From positions 105,920 to 169,919 of the forward strand of contig LNAC01000103.1 of NCBI GenBank assembly GCA_002007465.1: 64,000 bases of DNA, read 5' to 3'. The translations under genes were made by a program, and so were the position numbers. Under the pieces are notes generated by a model that was not told the origin of the DNA, did not search any database, and was given only the letters and a program-made list of their open reading frames with translations. Origin of the DNA: Ailurus styani. Its lineage: Eukaryota > Chordata > Mammalia > Carnivora > Ailuridae. Within the stretch, counting starts at the first letter, position 1, and every line of letters starts with the position of its first letter. Shown in pieces: positions 1 to 10,639 of the stretch.

Positions 1-263
1 CCCCTCACCCCCCCGCCTCACCCTCATCTTACTCCTACACATTCCTCCTATGGCATCAGCATTTTGCTAAACATGCTCTTCTCTGCTGATGACCGCCGTG
101 GTCCTCACCACCCTTTGGGGAAGGGACAAAATGCTTTCTCTACTGAGCATGCTCAGTTTCTCACTGCACAGTGAAGAGTAATCAATCAGTCATGGTTAAT
201 GATATTCTGCAGAAGTTTCCAAGAGGAAGAAAGAGACCTTCACAAGTCTGTGATCATGGCTTG

Positions 264-265
<2 letters not shown>
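1..265. other. Unassigned sequence with a 16-bp palindrome
   Basis: The first 20 bases are C-rich. A perfect palindrome, ACTGAGCATGCTCAGT, sits at 142-157. I recognise no repeat or gene here. Confidence 0.5.

Positions 266-302
<37 letters not shown>
266..302. repeat. (TC)n microsatellite
   Basis: A nearly pure run of TC dinucleotides that abuts the T-rich edge of the next Can-SINE. It may derive from that SINE's tail or predate it. Confidence 0.9.
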
Positions 303-308
<6 letters not shown>

Positions 309-479
309 CTTTTTTCTTTTAGAGAAGGTGGGGAAGGGAAGGGCAGAGGGAGACAGAGACTCTTAAGCAGGTTTCACACCCAGTGCATAGCCTAACTTGG
401 GGCCCGACCTCACAACCCTGAAATCATGACCTGAGCCAAAATCAAGTCAGATGCTTAACAGACTGAGCCCCCCAGGAGG
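303..479 (-). mobile_element. Can-SINE, older subfamily
   Basis: On the plus strand it reads from a T-rich edge through 'TCTTAAGCAGG', 'CACAACCCTG' and 'TCATGACCTGAGCCAAAATC' to 'GACTGAGCCCCCCAGGAG', the reverse complement of a Can-SINE head. The head is diverged (CCCCCCAG for CCACCCAG), and no clean target-site duplication is visible, so this copy is old. Confidence 0.88.
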
Positions 480-507
480 TCTTCAGTAACCTGCTACACT
501 TAAAATT

Positions 508-1004
508 GTGTAAGTTTCCCTTTGCTGTTGTAACAAACTACCACAAAGTTAGAGGCTTAAAATAACACAGATGTATTACAGTACAGTCCTGGGGGTCAGA
601 AGTCCAAAATGATTCTCAATTCCTGAAGACCAAGGCATCAGTAGGCTGCACCGCTTCTAGAGTCTCGAGTACGAAATTGGTTTCCATGTCCTTTCCAGCT
701 TCTGGAGGCTACTTGGGTTCCTCAGCCTGCAGGCCCTTCTTCCACATCCAAAGCCTGCCGTGGTGCGTTGAGTCTGTCTCACGTCACACTGCTCGGCAGC
801 TGCTTCCACTGTCACATCTCCGCTGCTTCTCCTGGACCCCCGTAACTTCATCAGATCCACCCTGACCGTCCAGGACAATTTCCTTATTTTCAGGTCAGCT
901 GATTAGCAACCTTAATTTCCCCCTCATCATGTAACAAAACATATTCATGGGCTCTGGGGATTCAGGCCCAGACATGTTTGGGAGCCATTATTTCACCCAC
1001 CACA
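508..1004 (-). mobile_element. MLT1-type MaLR LTR
   Basis: The order is 'GTTGTAACAAACTACCACAAA', 'AGGCTTAAAATAACACA', 'CCTGGGGGTCAGAAGTCC', then near the end 'GGTCAGCTGATTAGCAACCTTAATT' in part and 'TCACCCACCACA'. This is the reverse complement of an MLT1 solo LTR, the ERVL-MaLR class that predates placental radiation. It is near full LTR length with no internal sequence beside it, so it is a solo LTR. Confidence 0.8.
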
Positions 1005-1365
1005 GAGACAAACCCTGTTCTATGCCTGGGATGATAATGACTGTAAAGAGGCATGAGATGGTAGTGGTCTAGTATCAGCATATTTACCAAATTCTATGTT
1101 ATTTGTCTTAAATATCTTTACATGTGAGAGATCCCTAGCTCTGTCTAGGGTGGGCTGAGTGTCAGTCTACCCTCCATAACACACGGCCATAAGATGAAGG
1201 GAACATCAGGTCATTATGTCTTTCAGATTTCAGGGTCTCCTCGTCTGTCATCAATAGGTAGCTCCTTCAGCAAGGGAATGTACACATACCTCCTAAGATC
1301 AAGACACAATACACATGTGGACGCAGTCTAGACCCACTTTTAGAAAGGAAATATGGCTATCACAA
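1005..1365. other. Unassigned sequence
   Basis: No recognised repeat, long frame or motif. It may be ancient repeat too diverged to name. Confidence 0.4.
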
Positions 1366-1377
1366 ATAAGATTTGCA

Positions 1378-1572
1378 GGGCGCCTGGCTGGCTCAGGGGT
1401 TAAAGCCTCTGCCTTCAGCTCAGGTCATGATCTCAGGGTCGTGGGATCAAGGCCCACATCTGGATCCCTGCTCAGCGGGGAGCCTGCTTCCTCCTCTCTC
1501 TCTGCCTGCCTCTCTGCCTACTTGTACTCTCTCTCTGTCAAATAAATAAATAAAGTCTTAAAAAAAAAAAAG
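1378..1572 (+). mobile_element. Can-SINE, young mustelid-like copy
   Basis: Head GGCGCCTGGCTGGCTCAG, middle 'GTTAAAGCCTCTGCCTTCAG', pyrimidine stretch with 'CTGCCTGCCTCTCTGCCTAC', and tail AAATAAATAAATAAAGTCTT plus A-run. The perfect 15-bp target-site duplication ATAAGATTTGCAGGG lies at 1366-1380 and 1573-1587. Its perfect state indicates recent insertion. Confidence 0.96.
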
Positions 1573-1587
1573 ATAAGATTTGCAGGG

Positions 1588-1812
1588 ACCTGCAATTCCT
1601 AACACACCCAATCTAGAGCTCTAAACTGAGCGACCAGCCATTATGTTTGTAGGATATATATTTGACTTAATTCTTTGGACCTAGCTCTTTCCCGAGGCTA
1701 TGAGTGGTTCCTTTCCCTTTCTCCCTCTCTCTCTCTAAACCCTCCACTTCCAGCGTTATGGTTTTTTTACAGAACAATGAAAAAATCTGTTCCAAAATGA
1801 AATTTAAGTCTT
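1588..1812. other. Unassigned sequence
   Basis: Contains a short CT-rich patch near 1720-1736. No gene or repeat recognised. Confidence 0.4.
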
Positions 1813-2010
1813 CATTTAAATGACAGTGTTTTTGTATGTGTGTGTGTGTGTTTAAAAATTATTGAGGTACTATTTACAGCATACCCAATACACACATATA
1901 NTAGGAGACAGAAGACAATTTACATTTAAATGACAGTGTTTTTGTATATGTGTGTGTGTGTTTAAAAATTATTGAGGTACTATTTACAGCATACCCAATA
2001 CACACATATA
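1813..2010. repeat. 88-bp local duplication around a single N
   Basis: Positions 1813-1900 and 1923-2010 are the same sequence apart from a base in the short TG tract. An N at 1901 and about 21 bases separate them. This pattern suggests two overlapping contigs joined without merging, not a biological duplication. Confidence 0.85.
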
Positions 2011-2057
2011 GTTGTCTTGCTATCTGTAGCTTTGATGTCCATATATGATAGACTTCT

Positions 2058-2257
2058 TTTTTTTTAAAAGATTTTATTTATTTATTTGACAGAGAGAGAG
2101 AGATTACAAGTAGGCAGAGAGGCAGGCAGAGTGAGAGGAGGAAGCAGGCTCCCCGCTGAGCAGAGAGCCCAATGTGGGGCTCGATCCCAGGACCCTGAGA
2201 CCATGACCTGAGCCAAAAGGCAGAGGCTTTAACCCACTGAGCCACCCAGGCGCCCCA
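2058..2257 (-). mobile_element. Can-SINE, young mustelid-like copy
   Basis: Runs from the poly-T/ATTTTATTTATTTATTTGAC tail complement to 'CTGAGCCACCCAGGCGCCCC'. It includes the GGCAGAGGCTTTAACCC variant. The 17-bp target-site duplication starting ATATATGATAG lies at 2041-2057 and 2258-2274 with one mismatch. Confidence 0.95.
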
Positions 2258-2274
2258 ATATATGATAGGCTTCT

Positions 2275-3147
2275 AAGACTGCTGAAATTTTAAAGTTTTT
2301 GCCTTTGTTCTCTATCTACGTCCAGATCTTATGCTCGCAACATGTCATCTATTTCTAGCCTATCTTACATTTCTTTACCTTAAATATTGCTAAACAGAAC
2401 TTGCCAGCGAGTTGACACAATCTCTGTCCTCCTCCTCTAAAACCCCATCTATCTAGTCTGTCCTCAAAGTTGCGTAAGCTTCTTCCGTACCCTACAAGGT
2501 TTCCCACTTTCAGCTTTTCCCCAAACGAGCTCGTTTTGCTCATTTAAGGTATTTTTCCCTTTAATGCCCAGCCTGAGCTATCGTCTTTTGTCATATGAAA
2601 ACCAATACTAGGAATACATACCAAGAATACATTTGCCCTAGCTGCCTTTCTCTTTTTTCCTCCCACAAAAGCTATAAAGAACAGTTTATCTTAATTGCCT
2701 AAAAATAGAAATTGCATGAGGGCAAGGATTGCATCTTTTTTACATTCTGTAACCTTCAAACAATTGTGTATAGAAAATGTTGAAGTGCTCAATTAACAAA
2801 TGAATCAAAGCACTACCATTTCTTCCTTAAATGTCACGTATTTTTACCCAGCTAAAAATATTTTTCTGTGGTCTTGGCATTTTGCATGTGACATGGCATC
2901 TGCTCTAAAAGTAACAATAGAATGATAACAGACCTCTCAAGTGCTATTTTCAGTAAACTATTTTGTCATTGTAAAATCTTTTGTTAAAATGCAAGAAAAG
3001 ATAATTATTCTTTTTTCATAATACCATTGTGAATAAAAATGCAGTGTACTTACAATAGAAAAATTGTCATTGAACTGTCTAATGAGCTTGATGTGGAGGC
3101 ATTTTTGTAATGTGTTAATCCTCTTGGGATCTCTCTCTCTCTCTCTC
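2275..3147. other. Unassigned AT-rich sequence
   Basis: Moderately AT-rich with no repeat I can name. The open frame at 2355-2543 on the minus strand is short and unsupported. Confidence 0.4.
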
Positions 3148-3156
3148 CCTCTCTCT

Positions 3157-3193
<37 letters not shown>

Positions 3194-3311
3194 ATATTTT
3201 CCCCCCATCCCAAGTTATTTCTGCCTCAATATCTTAAATGTTGCTACTCTGACCATACTCTGTCCCTGAGGCTTTTCTTTTAAGGGGGACAAATACAAAA
3301 TNCCTCTCTCT

Positions 3312-3348
<37 letters not shown>

Positions 3349-3456
3349 ATATTTTCCCCCCATCCCAAGTTATTTCTGCCTCAATATCTTAAACGTTGCT
3401 ACTCTGACCATACTCTGTCCCTGAGGCTTTTCTTTTAAGGGGGACAAATACAAAAT
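3148..3456. repeat. 154-bp local duplication around a single N, with (CT)n(GT)n
   Basis: Copies 3148-3301 and 3303-3456 abut the N at 3302 and share the CT/GT microsatellite, 'TTATATATTTTCCCCCC' and the following unique sequence. I see one substitution (AAATGTTG versus AAACGTTG). The near identity and the N point to an unmerged contig overlap, possibly of two haplotypes. Confidence 0.88.
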
Positions 3457-5044
3457 CACTTCCTTTCCTGTGTAAATAGAAACTTGGCACTGCAGATGTA
3501 TCTGAATAACAGATTACCTAAACTGCCCCCTGGAAGCCTGGCACAACAGAGTCAGACCCAGGGACAGACAGTGACATTTGCTGAGATTTTACCAGATTAA
3601 AACCCAGGCCCGCAAGTAGTTTAGCATTTCAGTGGCAGATCATCAGATTCAGTAAAATCAAACAATGAAAAGTGATCAACTCCGTTTGTGTATGATGCCA
3701 AATAAATGCCTAGATTGCTTTTACTCCTATAAAACTAATGGGTTGGTTAATTAATTAGTAGGTTGCTTGCCAAACTGTAGAAACAGAATACAGTTGATCT
3801 CAGAATTATGATTATAGAGATAAGAAAAGTAAATACAAAGTAAACTAATTAAACAGGGTAATTATGTGTTTAAAAACTGTGATGGAAAAGCAATCAATTT
3901 CTTACCTGAGTCCTGAGGATGTGTCAATATTGATCAAGTTTGCCATACAAGTCCTTGGTCTCTAGTTTGCAAAATATTTCATGCCTCCTCCAATTTTTCT
4001 CTTTTTAAACAGTAAAACTAGAAGTGAGAATCAATAATTCTCATTTTCTATATTTCGAAATGATAACATCTTTTCTCTGATTTATGTAGAAGTTGTCTCC
4101 CTAAAGTGTTATGCATGTAAGCCTGAGTATTTGTATTGTAAATTTTCTGTTTTTCATCTTTAAAATCCATGCAAATGTTTCACTCTGTTCCATAATTTAA
4201 TCTTTTTATTTGTGTTTCTGTGAAAATACTGGTTTTCCCTCAAACTTTGAGTAAATTTGATTCTCCAGGGAGAACGCCCTTATGCTGTGATCTGGCCTTC
4301 CACCATCCCAATCTGGGGCAGGTTGTCTCCTGGATGGGCTCTTTCTCAGCAGAGCCGTCAGCTGGGGGAGAGACTTCTCTCTCACACTCATGGGGTAGGG
4401 GCATGGGGGTGGCATCCAAACTTTGACTGCCTTTGGAAAATGGAGCCATGACAGAGAAGGAAGCTATCGTTGGTTTTCTATTCAAAGGTTTACAGATTTC
4501 CTTTTGTATATTAAACAGATAATGAAAATGATCATTCATACACAAAGCTAATTCTTGATCTACCCATCCTTTCAAAAATCTTCTCACCTCAATTTCTAGG
4601 AGTCAGTAGAACCACTCAAACCTTACAGTCTCTCTTCCCCTGACACCCCACATCCACTCCATCTGCAGAGACTGTCATCTCCACCTCTTACTCCCACCCC
4701 CTTCTCACCAGCTGCGCTGCCACCCCTCATCCAGCAACCTGAAATACTTTTCCTCCCTCGCTTCACTCCGGTCCATCTCAGTCTTCCTCTGATACAGCTT
4801 CCCTGATTGTCTCTCTGAAGAAGCGCCCACACTTTATCTTTTTCTATGCTCTTACCTTTATTGCTTTTTCTTGATGATAAACAGCTTCCTGATTTCGTCT
4901 TGTTGTTTCTAGTTTGCCCCCCTACAGAACATTGTCTTCTTACCTTCCACAGTGATCCTCCACTAAATAGAGAACAAAAGCCACAACCCTTGCTGCGGTT
5001 TTTGGTGAGGTGATGCCTAATCCTGGTTTTAGTTTGTTGGTTTC
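3457..5044. other. Unassigned sequence
   Basis: Frames at 4206-4587 (both strands) and 4623-5159 (minus, 178 codons) lack recognisable domains and overlap each other. Part of 4620-5040 is pyrimidine-rich and could be an upstream, badly decayed part of the L2 that follows. Confidence 0.4.
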
Positions 5045-5335
5045 TCAGAGAGGTCTTCTCTAAATCTTCCCTAAGAATAGTGTCCTTAAGACACGCCTCT
5101 ATCAATGCTCCAAGTAACTCTGTAACACATCGCCCTATTTTATTTTCATTATAGCTCAAATCCTAATCCAAATACCTACTATTTTGTGTTGCTTTATTAT
5201 TCAATTTTGTGGGTTTTTGGCTTTCCCAAGAGAATAAAAGCCTTACTTCTTTCATTCAATAATGCAAGTCTAATGCCTAATACAGTGTCTGGCCTAAAAT
5301 AGGTGCTTAATAAATATCTGTTGAATGAGTAAATG
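5045..5335 (+). mobile_element. L2 LINE 3' end
   Basis: Reads 'CAGAGAGGTCTTCTCTAAATC', 'CTATTTTATTTTCATTATAGC', and near the end 'TAATACAGTGTCTGGCC' and 'AGGTGCTTAATAAATATCTG' followed by TTGAATGAGT repeats. This matches the order of the L2 3' UTR. The antisense frame covering part of it is a by-product. Confidence 0.8.
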
Positions 5336-5614
5336 AGTTGATTATGATTCAGTAATGCAGGTAGAACATGCCCTTTAAAAGTGGTTCAGGAACACAAAGA
5401 CACTCAATCACAGGAGTAGAAAACAAAGCAGAGAAATGGTATATCATATGTTTTGGGGGTTTTGTTTGCTATTTGTTTCACATGGAAAAATACAAAAGTA
5501 TATCAAAAGACCGCTAAACTCTGTCGGAGACTTATGCTCTAATCCCATGATATTAAAAATGTGTAAAGTACGTACATTTAAGGATTCCCACATATATAGG
5601 CTTTTCATTTGAAT

Positions 5615-5735
5615 GTTGGCAATAGTCTTGTGTGAGACTAATAACCCCATTTTACAGGTGAGGAAGTGAGGGCTTGGAGAATGGCCCAGGATACGCAGCC
5701 AGTTGTAGATTTGAGCTGAATCAAACTTTTCTAAA
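5615..5735 (-). mobile_element. MIR fragment
   Basis: 'AACCCCATTTTACAGGTGAG' then a GAGG..GGCTTGGAGAA block and 'AGCCAGTTGTAGATTTGAGC' follow the reversed MIR core. It is heavily diverged. Confidence 0.55.
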
Positions 5736-6629
5736 AGTGTGTGTGTTACTTTTCATGACATCACATAACAACCAGATTTTGATTCTTGTAGCTATGGGAG
5801 AGTCAAACTGCATTGGGCCACAACTTCTTCAACAACAAAGAGTGAAAACCAGCCTTGTTTTATAGGATGGTACAAGTTTAATCAAGATGAGGGACCTGCG
5901 GTGCACTGTACACGTTTGCCTAACCTACAGACACAAAGGGTACAAAATTTCCTTGAAATCCATAAACTACCAGGTATAAAATAATAATTAATTTAAAAAT
6001 AATCAAGATAAGTTAACATAAAAAATGCTATATTATTATCTAACTTAAAGCTGTAATTGAATTTACTGTAAAATCTAGAGTAAATGCAGATGCAACAGAA
6101 CATTCTGGAAATTAAAAGGCTGGGCTTTCTTTTCTTTCTCTTTTTTGGTTTAAATGAATCAGCCTGTATATGTCCAAAAAGTTACTTGGTTTTACGGGGG
6201 ACGGACGAGGTGCCTTGCAACTGCCATCTTGGCCCAGTGTTGCAGGAGCTGAACAGGAAACTTGGAGAGATTTTTGGATGACGTTGAATGCTTGGGAATA
6301 TTTAAAATCCCTCCATAGTATTCTTAGTAAGTTTGGTGCTTATTGTGATACTTCACTAAAGACACCTGATTTTGCTGATAGCAATCAGGTACGTACCCTA
6401 GAATTTCATTTCCTTCCCTGTTAAGAGCTGCACAAAGAAGTACTTGGTCAGCATGAAATAAACTCATCTTCATCAATAATTTTAACATAATGTCCTTATA
6501 ATGTCCTATATATATTTTTATATATAAATATTATATATATAAGTAAAAATATATATAAAATATATAAAATAAAATATATAATTTTAACATAGTGTCCTAT
6601 AAAAGCAAGTGACATAATTATAGCCATCT
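5736..6629. other. Unassigned AT-rich stretch with low-complexity core
   Basis: 6495-6580 is almost pure A/T (TATATA-rich). A near-identical 16-20 bp segment, TTTTAACATAATGTCC / TTTTAACATAGTGTCC, lies on each side at about 6479 and 6581. The rest holds nothing I can name. Confidence 0.5.
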
Positions 6630-6825
6630 TTTCTTGAATGCTTAGTGTGTGTCGGGTATTTTACATGTATTATTGCCAATATCCCACCAACCATGCAATA
6701 ATTTAACATTATTAAATGTTAAGTGGTTTTCTTGAGGCCAAACAGCTAGGAAAATCAGAGAACTATGATTTTAACCAGTCTTTTCTGACTTCAAAGTCTT
6801 TTTCTCTCATTCCACTGTATCTCAT
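6630..6825 (-). mobile_element. MIR
   Basis: Contains 'TGAATGCTTAGTGTGTGTC', 'TTTTACATGTATTATTGCC', 'GAGGCCAAACAGCTAGG' and a CTGACTTCAAAGTC end, in reversed MIR order. Confidence 0.7.
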
Positions 6826-6829
6826 TCAT

Positions 6830-7130
6830 TCTTTCTTTCATTCTTTCATTCACTGAGTAAGATTAATTAATGGCTATTATATAGCAGGTACTATTTGAGC
6901 TATTGAATAAAACAAAGTCACTGTTCTTATGGCACTCATAGTATAGATGGGCAGAAAGAAAATAAACCAATATATCACATAATATACATAATGTAACGTA
7001 ATATAGCATAACATTAGTATAGTATTACATATGTAGGTATACCAGCTATAAAATCAAAACAAGGGAACAAGCCAGGAAAGTATCTTTGGTAATCATGTCA
7101 GAGAATATCCTCAGAGAGGCCCCTTTAAGA
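6830..7130 (-). mobile_element. L2-like fragment
   Basis: The left end has TCATTC-type repeats followed by a TATATAGCAGGTACTATTTG equivalent of the reversed L2 end. Later 'ACTGTTCTTATGGCACTCA' matches the reversed 'tccatgagggcag' part of the L2 3' UTR. Confidence 0.6.
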
Positions 7131-7279
7131 CCTTGTTGGACACAAGAAGGGCTCTTGATTTATATATTAGAAGTTCCCTTCAAAAATAGCAACTAATACA
7201 CCAGAGAATCCAGATATAGTTATACAGACATCTCCAATAATATATTCTGCTTTGGACAGAACTAATTAAATTGTTAATT

Positions 7280-7640
7280 TACATATTCTTTCAGGAAAAG
7301 TTTATGCAGGACATTTTACATATCAGGCATAGAGACAGTGCTGGAGCTAAAAAGATGAATAAGATATAATCCTTTCCCTCAAGAGGAAGGCAGAAAGGCA
7401 AACAGAGAAATTCTTGAATTAGTTTTATTCAAAATATGAAGATCATTCAAAAACATTTAATGAGATTCCATTATGCCCCAAATCCAACCACTGTGGGACA
7501 CACTGAAAACCCATGAGGAGGTATGACCTCAAGAGAAGGGAGTTTGGAGGGAGCTACAGAGCTGTGTTCAGAGAAGTCACCCTATGTTGCCTTTAAAGAA
7601 TGAGTAAAAGTTTACCACAAAGACTGAAGAGGTCACCTAG
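7280..7640 (-). mobile_element. L2-like fragment
   Basis: 'ACATATCAGGCATAGAGACAG', 'AAAAAGATGAATAAGATATA' and 'CCCTCAAGAGGAAGGCAGA' fit the reversed L2 3' region. It is weak and could belong to the same ancient element as 6830-7130. Confidence 0.45.
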
Positions 7641-8239
7641 GTAGAGAAGATGGCAAATAGGAAAACAGGGAATTGGTATGTTTGGGAATAGTGAGAAGAC
7701 CCAGGTGCAGGAATGCAGGGGCAGTGACAGGAGAGAAAATAGTGGGTGGGAGTTGACTGTGAAAGATATGGTATTTAAGGTGTGGATTCAGTCAGTAGAC
7801 GGTGATGAGGGACCTTCTGTCTCCTTCTGTCTCCTTCTGTCATGTTTTTATGGAGAAGAACGTGTCCCGTCCTGTCCCCCTATCCCTTTCACACTCCTCG
7901 CCGGAAGTGCGTTCATCAGGGGAAGATGAATTTGGGGATGGAGCTGAACATGCACAGTTCTAGCATACCGCTCTTCCACAGGTATGCTCACAGGAGCATG
8001 CTCCATCTGAGGCGACTGGCCAGTGGCTGGGTGGGAAAACCTGTCTAGTTCAGGGTGAAGTATTAGAAAAGTCATGTGCTGTGGACCTAAAGTCACATCT
8101 CTAAATCAGCTGTATCACCAGTAAAGCTGACATTTCTATGCCCTGCAAACTATCTGACTCCTGTTCTTTCTCTCTCAGTTGTTTTCTGTTCTGAAAGAAG
8201 AGTTTACTTATTAGCTTTTCTAAAGCTTTAACACACCTG
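7641..8239. other. Unassigned sequence with a short tandem repeat
   Basis: Three copies of a 10-base CCTTCTGTCT unit occur at 7812-7841, the last imperfect. Open frames of 60-83 codons overlap on both strands and show no domain. Part may be decayed L2. Confidence 0.4.
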
Positions 8240-8834
8240 TGTAGTCGGAATAATGGTTTCCAAAGATGTTTTTTGTCCTAATCCCCCAAGCCTGTGAGTA
8301 TGTGATTTTACATGGCAAAGGGGACTTGCACATGTGATTAAAATTAAGGACCTTGCGATGGGGAGATTATCCCAGATTATCCTAGATTCCTCCAATCTAA
8401 TCACATGAGTCATTAAAAGATGACCATCTGTCAGTTAGGTCAAAGAGAGACAGGAGAATGGTCAGAGAGAGGCTGCATGGGAAGGGTTCGGCCACACGTT
8501 GCTGGCTTGGGGGTTGGAGGAAGGGAGCCACAAACCAAAGAATGTGGGTAGCTTCTAGATGCTGAGAACAAACTCCAGGGCCACAGCCAGCAAGGAAATG
8601 AGGACTGGTCCTACTACCAGAAGAAACTGAATCCCAACAAGTTGAATGAGCAAGAAGCTGATTCTCCCCTAGAGTCTAAAGGAAGGAACATAGCCTGGCT
8701 TACACCTTGATTTTCACCTAGTGTGACCTGGGTCAGACTTCTGACCTACAAAACTGAAAGGTAACCGTTTGTGTAGTTATCTTAATCCACTCAGTTTGTG
8801 GTAATTTGTCATGACCACCATAGAAAGCTGATAC
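8240..8834 (+). mobile_element. MLT1-type MaLR LTR
   Basis: Begins near 'AATGGTTTCCAAAGATG', continues 'CCTAATCCCCCAAGCCTGTG', 'GATTATCCCAGATTATCC', 'GAAGCTGATTCTCCCC', 'ACCTTGATTTTCACC', and ends 'GTTTGTGGTAATTTGTCATG'. This is a near-complete sense MLT1 LTR. Confidence 0.85.
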
Positions 8835-8855
8835 CACATCACACGGAGCCAATGG

Positions 8856-9110
8856 GTTTTTTTGTTGTTGTTGGTGGTGTGTTGTTGTTATTGTTAAACA
8901 TATATAATTGTTTATTATGTAATTGAGATATAATTGGCATAGGACATTGTTTAGGTTTGAGGTATGCAATATGTTGGTTTAATACTTTCATATATCGCAC
9001 TGTTATTACTACAGTAGTGTTCATAATAGATAGTAATAGATAACACTTTTGTCATATCCCATAATTGTCATTTCTTGTTTGTGTTGAGAACAGTTAAGAT
9101 CCAGTCTTAA
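8856..9110 (-). mobile_element. L1 3' end, short insertion
   Basis: 'GTAATTGAGATATAATTGGC' and 'GGTATGCAATATGTTGGTTT' are reversed L1M-type 3' UTR. It is flanked by GGAGCCAATGG at 8845-8855 and GGAGCCAGTGG at 9111-9121, a likely 11-bp target-site duplication with one mismatch. Confidence 0.7.
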
Positions 9111-9121
9111 GGAGCCAGTGG

Positions 9122-10261
9122 AGGTTGTAACACGAGAGTGATGGCATGCTGAGGTAAACATGGCGCTTCCAATAGCCGGTAGAGTCTGAGCTTGGAAAGA
9201 GTGTGAGCAGCATGTGGCAGTGGGATGCAGGGCTGGGTGAAAGAGAAAGGGTATTCCAGCTTGAGAACTGGATGGGTGTTCATACCGTTCACCAAGATTG
9301 AGACTCCAGAAACAGAAACAAGTTTGTAAGAACAAACCACAGACTCAGCATTGATATGTTAAGATGGAATATGTAAGCCTTATAGGGCATTCAGGACAAC
9401 AAATTGACAAGTGTTGGGAATGAGTGCCTAAATAAAGTAGAGACAGTGAATGCCTTGGGGTGATTAAGACAATGCAAAGTGAGAAACACTTATAGCTGGA
9501 GATCTAGTCCTGGTCTGGATCATGGAAAAATTATTTTAAACAACTTATGTATTTTATTCATTGCTAAACCAGTCATCTAGAACTCTACAACAAGGAAATA
9601 GAGCCAAGGCAAGTTTGGATAGATATATAAATGACTTTCTAGAGGTCACTCGAGAAGCCTATTCCGTTTCATGCCACAGGCTAAACAGGGCCTGACATTT
9701 TTATTTTTATCAGCATTGTATTTCTAGACCTCCAGATCATCCACAAGAAGTTTAAAACTTTTCACTGAATTCCACTGATAATCCCACTACGCGCCACTCC
9801 CAGAATCACACGTCTGACACTGTGACTCACATCAGCATTTAATCAGATCATTGTCCACATTACCTGACTATCTTATTTTGGTTTTTCTCTAATGCATTCA
9901 TACCAAGGAAAATGTTAGTAAGTAATTCCCTCTTAGCTTAAAGGCTATTGTCCCCAAAACTGCAGTGTAATCCTCACCTTCCCTGTTAAATCCTATTGTT
10001 GTTAGAGAGCATGTTTAGATAACATCTCTTTTCTAAACTTAAACTTCAAAATTATCTTTATTTGCTCTCTGTGAGGCCTGACCTAGCCTCATATAACCAA
10101 AAACATCAACATAAGTCTTACCTCTGAGTTTCACTGTATGGAATTGTATCGAGAGCAAAATGATCAGGAGTTCTGAGGCAGACACCACACTTAAGATTGA
10201 CTGGATTATTTCTTTTACATAGCTGAATTTACAAAAGTGACCCAAGACATAAGCCTTCTTA
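9122..10261. other. Unassigned sequence, first part possibly L2
   Basis: 9122-9335 has wording like a reversed internal L2 ('GAGAGTGATGGCATGCTGAG'), but weakly. 9340-10261 holds nothing I can name. Confidence 0.35.
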
Positions 10262-10279
10262 AAAACAGATGAAATTTTT

Positions 10280-10611
10280 TTCTTATTGACATATAATATT
10301 ATATGACATATAACTGATGCATAACATTATATTAGTTTCAGATGTGCAACATAACAATTCAGTATTTGTATATATTGCAGAATGATCGCCACAATAAATT
10401 TAGTTAACATTTGTCCCCAGACACCGTTACAATTTTTTTTCCCTGTGATGAGGACTTAAAGATCTACTCTCTCCAGCAACTTTCCTATACGTGCTACCAT
10501 ATTGTTAACTGTACTCACCATGCTGTGCATTACATCCCCGTGACTTAATTATCTTATAATCTTGTAGCTTTTGACCCTCTTCACCCATTTCTCCCACTCC
10601 CTACCTCCTAA
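10280..10611 (-). mobile_element. Short L1 3'-end insertion
   Basis: Reversed L1 3' UTR: 'ATTAGTTTCAGATGTGCAAC', 'CATGCTGTGCATTACATCCC', 'CGTGACTTAATTATCTTATA'. Flanks AAAACAGATGAAATTTTT (10262-10279) and AAAACCAGATGAAATTTTT (about 10612-10630) differ by one inserted C and form a target-site duplication, so this is a separate insertion from the L1 that follows. Confidence 0.8.
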
Positions 10612-10639
10612 AAAACCAGATGAAATTTTTAGAGTTTTT

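Noticed and set aside
1378..1572. tRNA gene
   Set aside because: Tail, pyrimidine middle and target-site duplication show a tRNA-derived Can-SINE. The same applies to the other Can-SINE heads.
4623..5159. 178-codon minus-strand frame
   Set aside because: It overlaps an L2 in antisense at its upstream end, has no domain, and no promoter or splice context.
7812..7841. CRISPR-like or minisatellite array
   Set aside because: Only three 10-base units with no spacers; a chance short tandem repeat in a mammalian genome.
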